From Cyclobacteriaceae bacterium (GTDB lineage: Bacteria > Bacteroidota > Bacteroidia > Cytophagales > Cyclobacteriaceae), in assembly GCA_013140395.1 (NCBI GenBank), contig JABFSY010000330.1:1-5717 (forward strand): DNA of 5,717 nt, given 5' to 3'. The translations under genes and the position numbers were made by a program. Below, in pieces: positions 5,557 through 5,717 of this stretch. Numbering within the stretch: the first letter of the stretch is position 1; each line of letters opens with the position of its first letter. The notes under the pieces were generated by a model, which searched no databases, was not told the origin of the DNA, and saw nothing but the letters and a program-made list of their open reading frames with translations.

Positions 5557-5661
5557 GTTGAACTGAAACGGAAGCGGGCTCTGCTGAGGAGCAACCTGCC
5601 AGGGTTAAGTTCAACCGACTGGAATGGTCAAGCCCTGCCTGAAGCGCAGGGCTTTTCTTTT
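5557..5661 (+). ncRNA. Putative structured small RNA or regulatory leader, class unknown
   Basis: A stretch of about 105 bases lies between a candidate promoter and a terminator and has no convincing reading frame. GTTGAACT (5557-5564) can pair with AGTTCAAC (5608-5615), enclosing a bulged hairpin in which GCGG and GCTC (5574-5581) pair with GAGC (5589-5592) and CTGC (5596-5599). An exclusive alternative is the local hairpin CCAGGGTT (5599-5606) with AACC (5613-5616) and CTGG (5619-5622). CAGGG (5600-5604) could also pair with CCCTG (5633-5637) in the terminator. Such choices are typical of attenuators and riboswitches, but also arise by chance. It did not match the SRP RNA, 6S RNA or riboswitch consensus elements I know. 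It may act on its own or control a gene past the right edge. Confidence 0.4.
5630..5661 (+). terminator. Rho-independent terminator near the right edge
   Basis: AAGCCCTGC (5630-5638) pairs perfectly with GCAGGGCTT (5646-5654) around a 7-base loop, followed by the T-rich run TTTTCTTTT (5653-5661). It lies 190 bases after the membrane-protein stop and probably ends the small RNA or leader rather than that gene alone. An outer stem, TGGAATGGTC (5620-5629) with GATCATTCCA (5663-5672), could enclose the whole hairpin. Confidence 0.82.
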
Positions 5662-5717
5662 GGATCATTCCAAGAGTTTTATGCCTTAAGAAAACCTTAC
5701 GCTGCATAAGCCATCGG

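Noticed and set aside
5557..5661. SRP (4.5S) RNA or 6S RNA
   Set aside because: The SRP core (GGTCAGG...GGAAG...AGCAG) is absent, and the length and open-bubble layout of 6S RNA do not fit.
5291..5707. 138-codon minus-strand reading frame
   Set aside because: It overlaps the end of the membrane-protein gene and runs through the strong terminator hairpin and the structured region. Its composition resembles no protein family I know.

Overview
The window looks like a chromosomal segment from a member of the Bacteroidota, probably a Cytophagales relative. The evidence is Bacteroidota-type promoter boxes (TAnnTTTG, two of them with a TTG about 20 bases upstream), start codons without Shine-Dalgarno sequences, and a ribosomal protein S1 whose sequence reads like Bacteroidota S1 proteins. 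This assignment comes from motif recognition; no database search was possible.

Left part (1-1722): an export-system operon. The C-terminal half of a MacB/LolD-type ABC ATPase enters from the left edge. Ten bases later comes a TolC-family outer-membrane channel gene that is broken by a single -1 frameshift between bases 628 and 667. The ATPase would power an inner-membrane permease encoded outside the window, and TolC would be the outer-membrane exit duct.

Middle (1723-3938): a hairpin-bearing intergenic region, the monocistronic rpsA gene for ribosomal protein S1 (674 aa, six S1 domains, with a long charged N-terminal extension), and a strong C(UUCG)G rho-independent terminator.

tRNA locus (3943-4242): a good promoter, then two 74-base tandem units (73/74 identical) placed head to tail in front of an intact tRNA-Cys(GCA) gene, then a terminator. 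Each unit copies the 5' half of the tRNA-Cys, but with part of the D-arm replaced by a perfect 18-base palindrome (CCCCGAT-TGTT-ATCGGGG) and the 3' half of the tRNA missing. They lie between promoter and tRNA, so they are probably co-transcribed with it. This is the most unusual structure in the window.

Right part (4292-5717): a small XRE-type repressor on the minus strand and, divergent from it, a four-helix membrane protein of unknown function. A 14-bp perfect palindrome in the shared intergenic region is a likely operator. After the membrane protein, a promoter-like element is followed by about 110 bases rich in alternative stem-loops and ending in a terminator. This could be a stand-alone small RNA or a regulated leader for a gene beyond the right edge.
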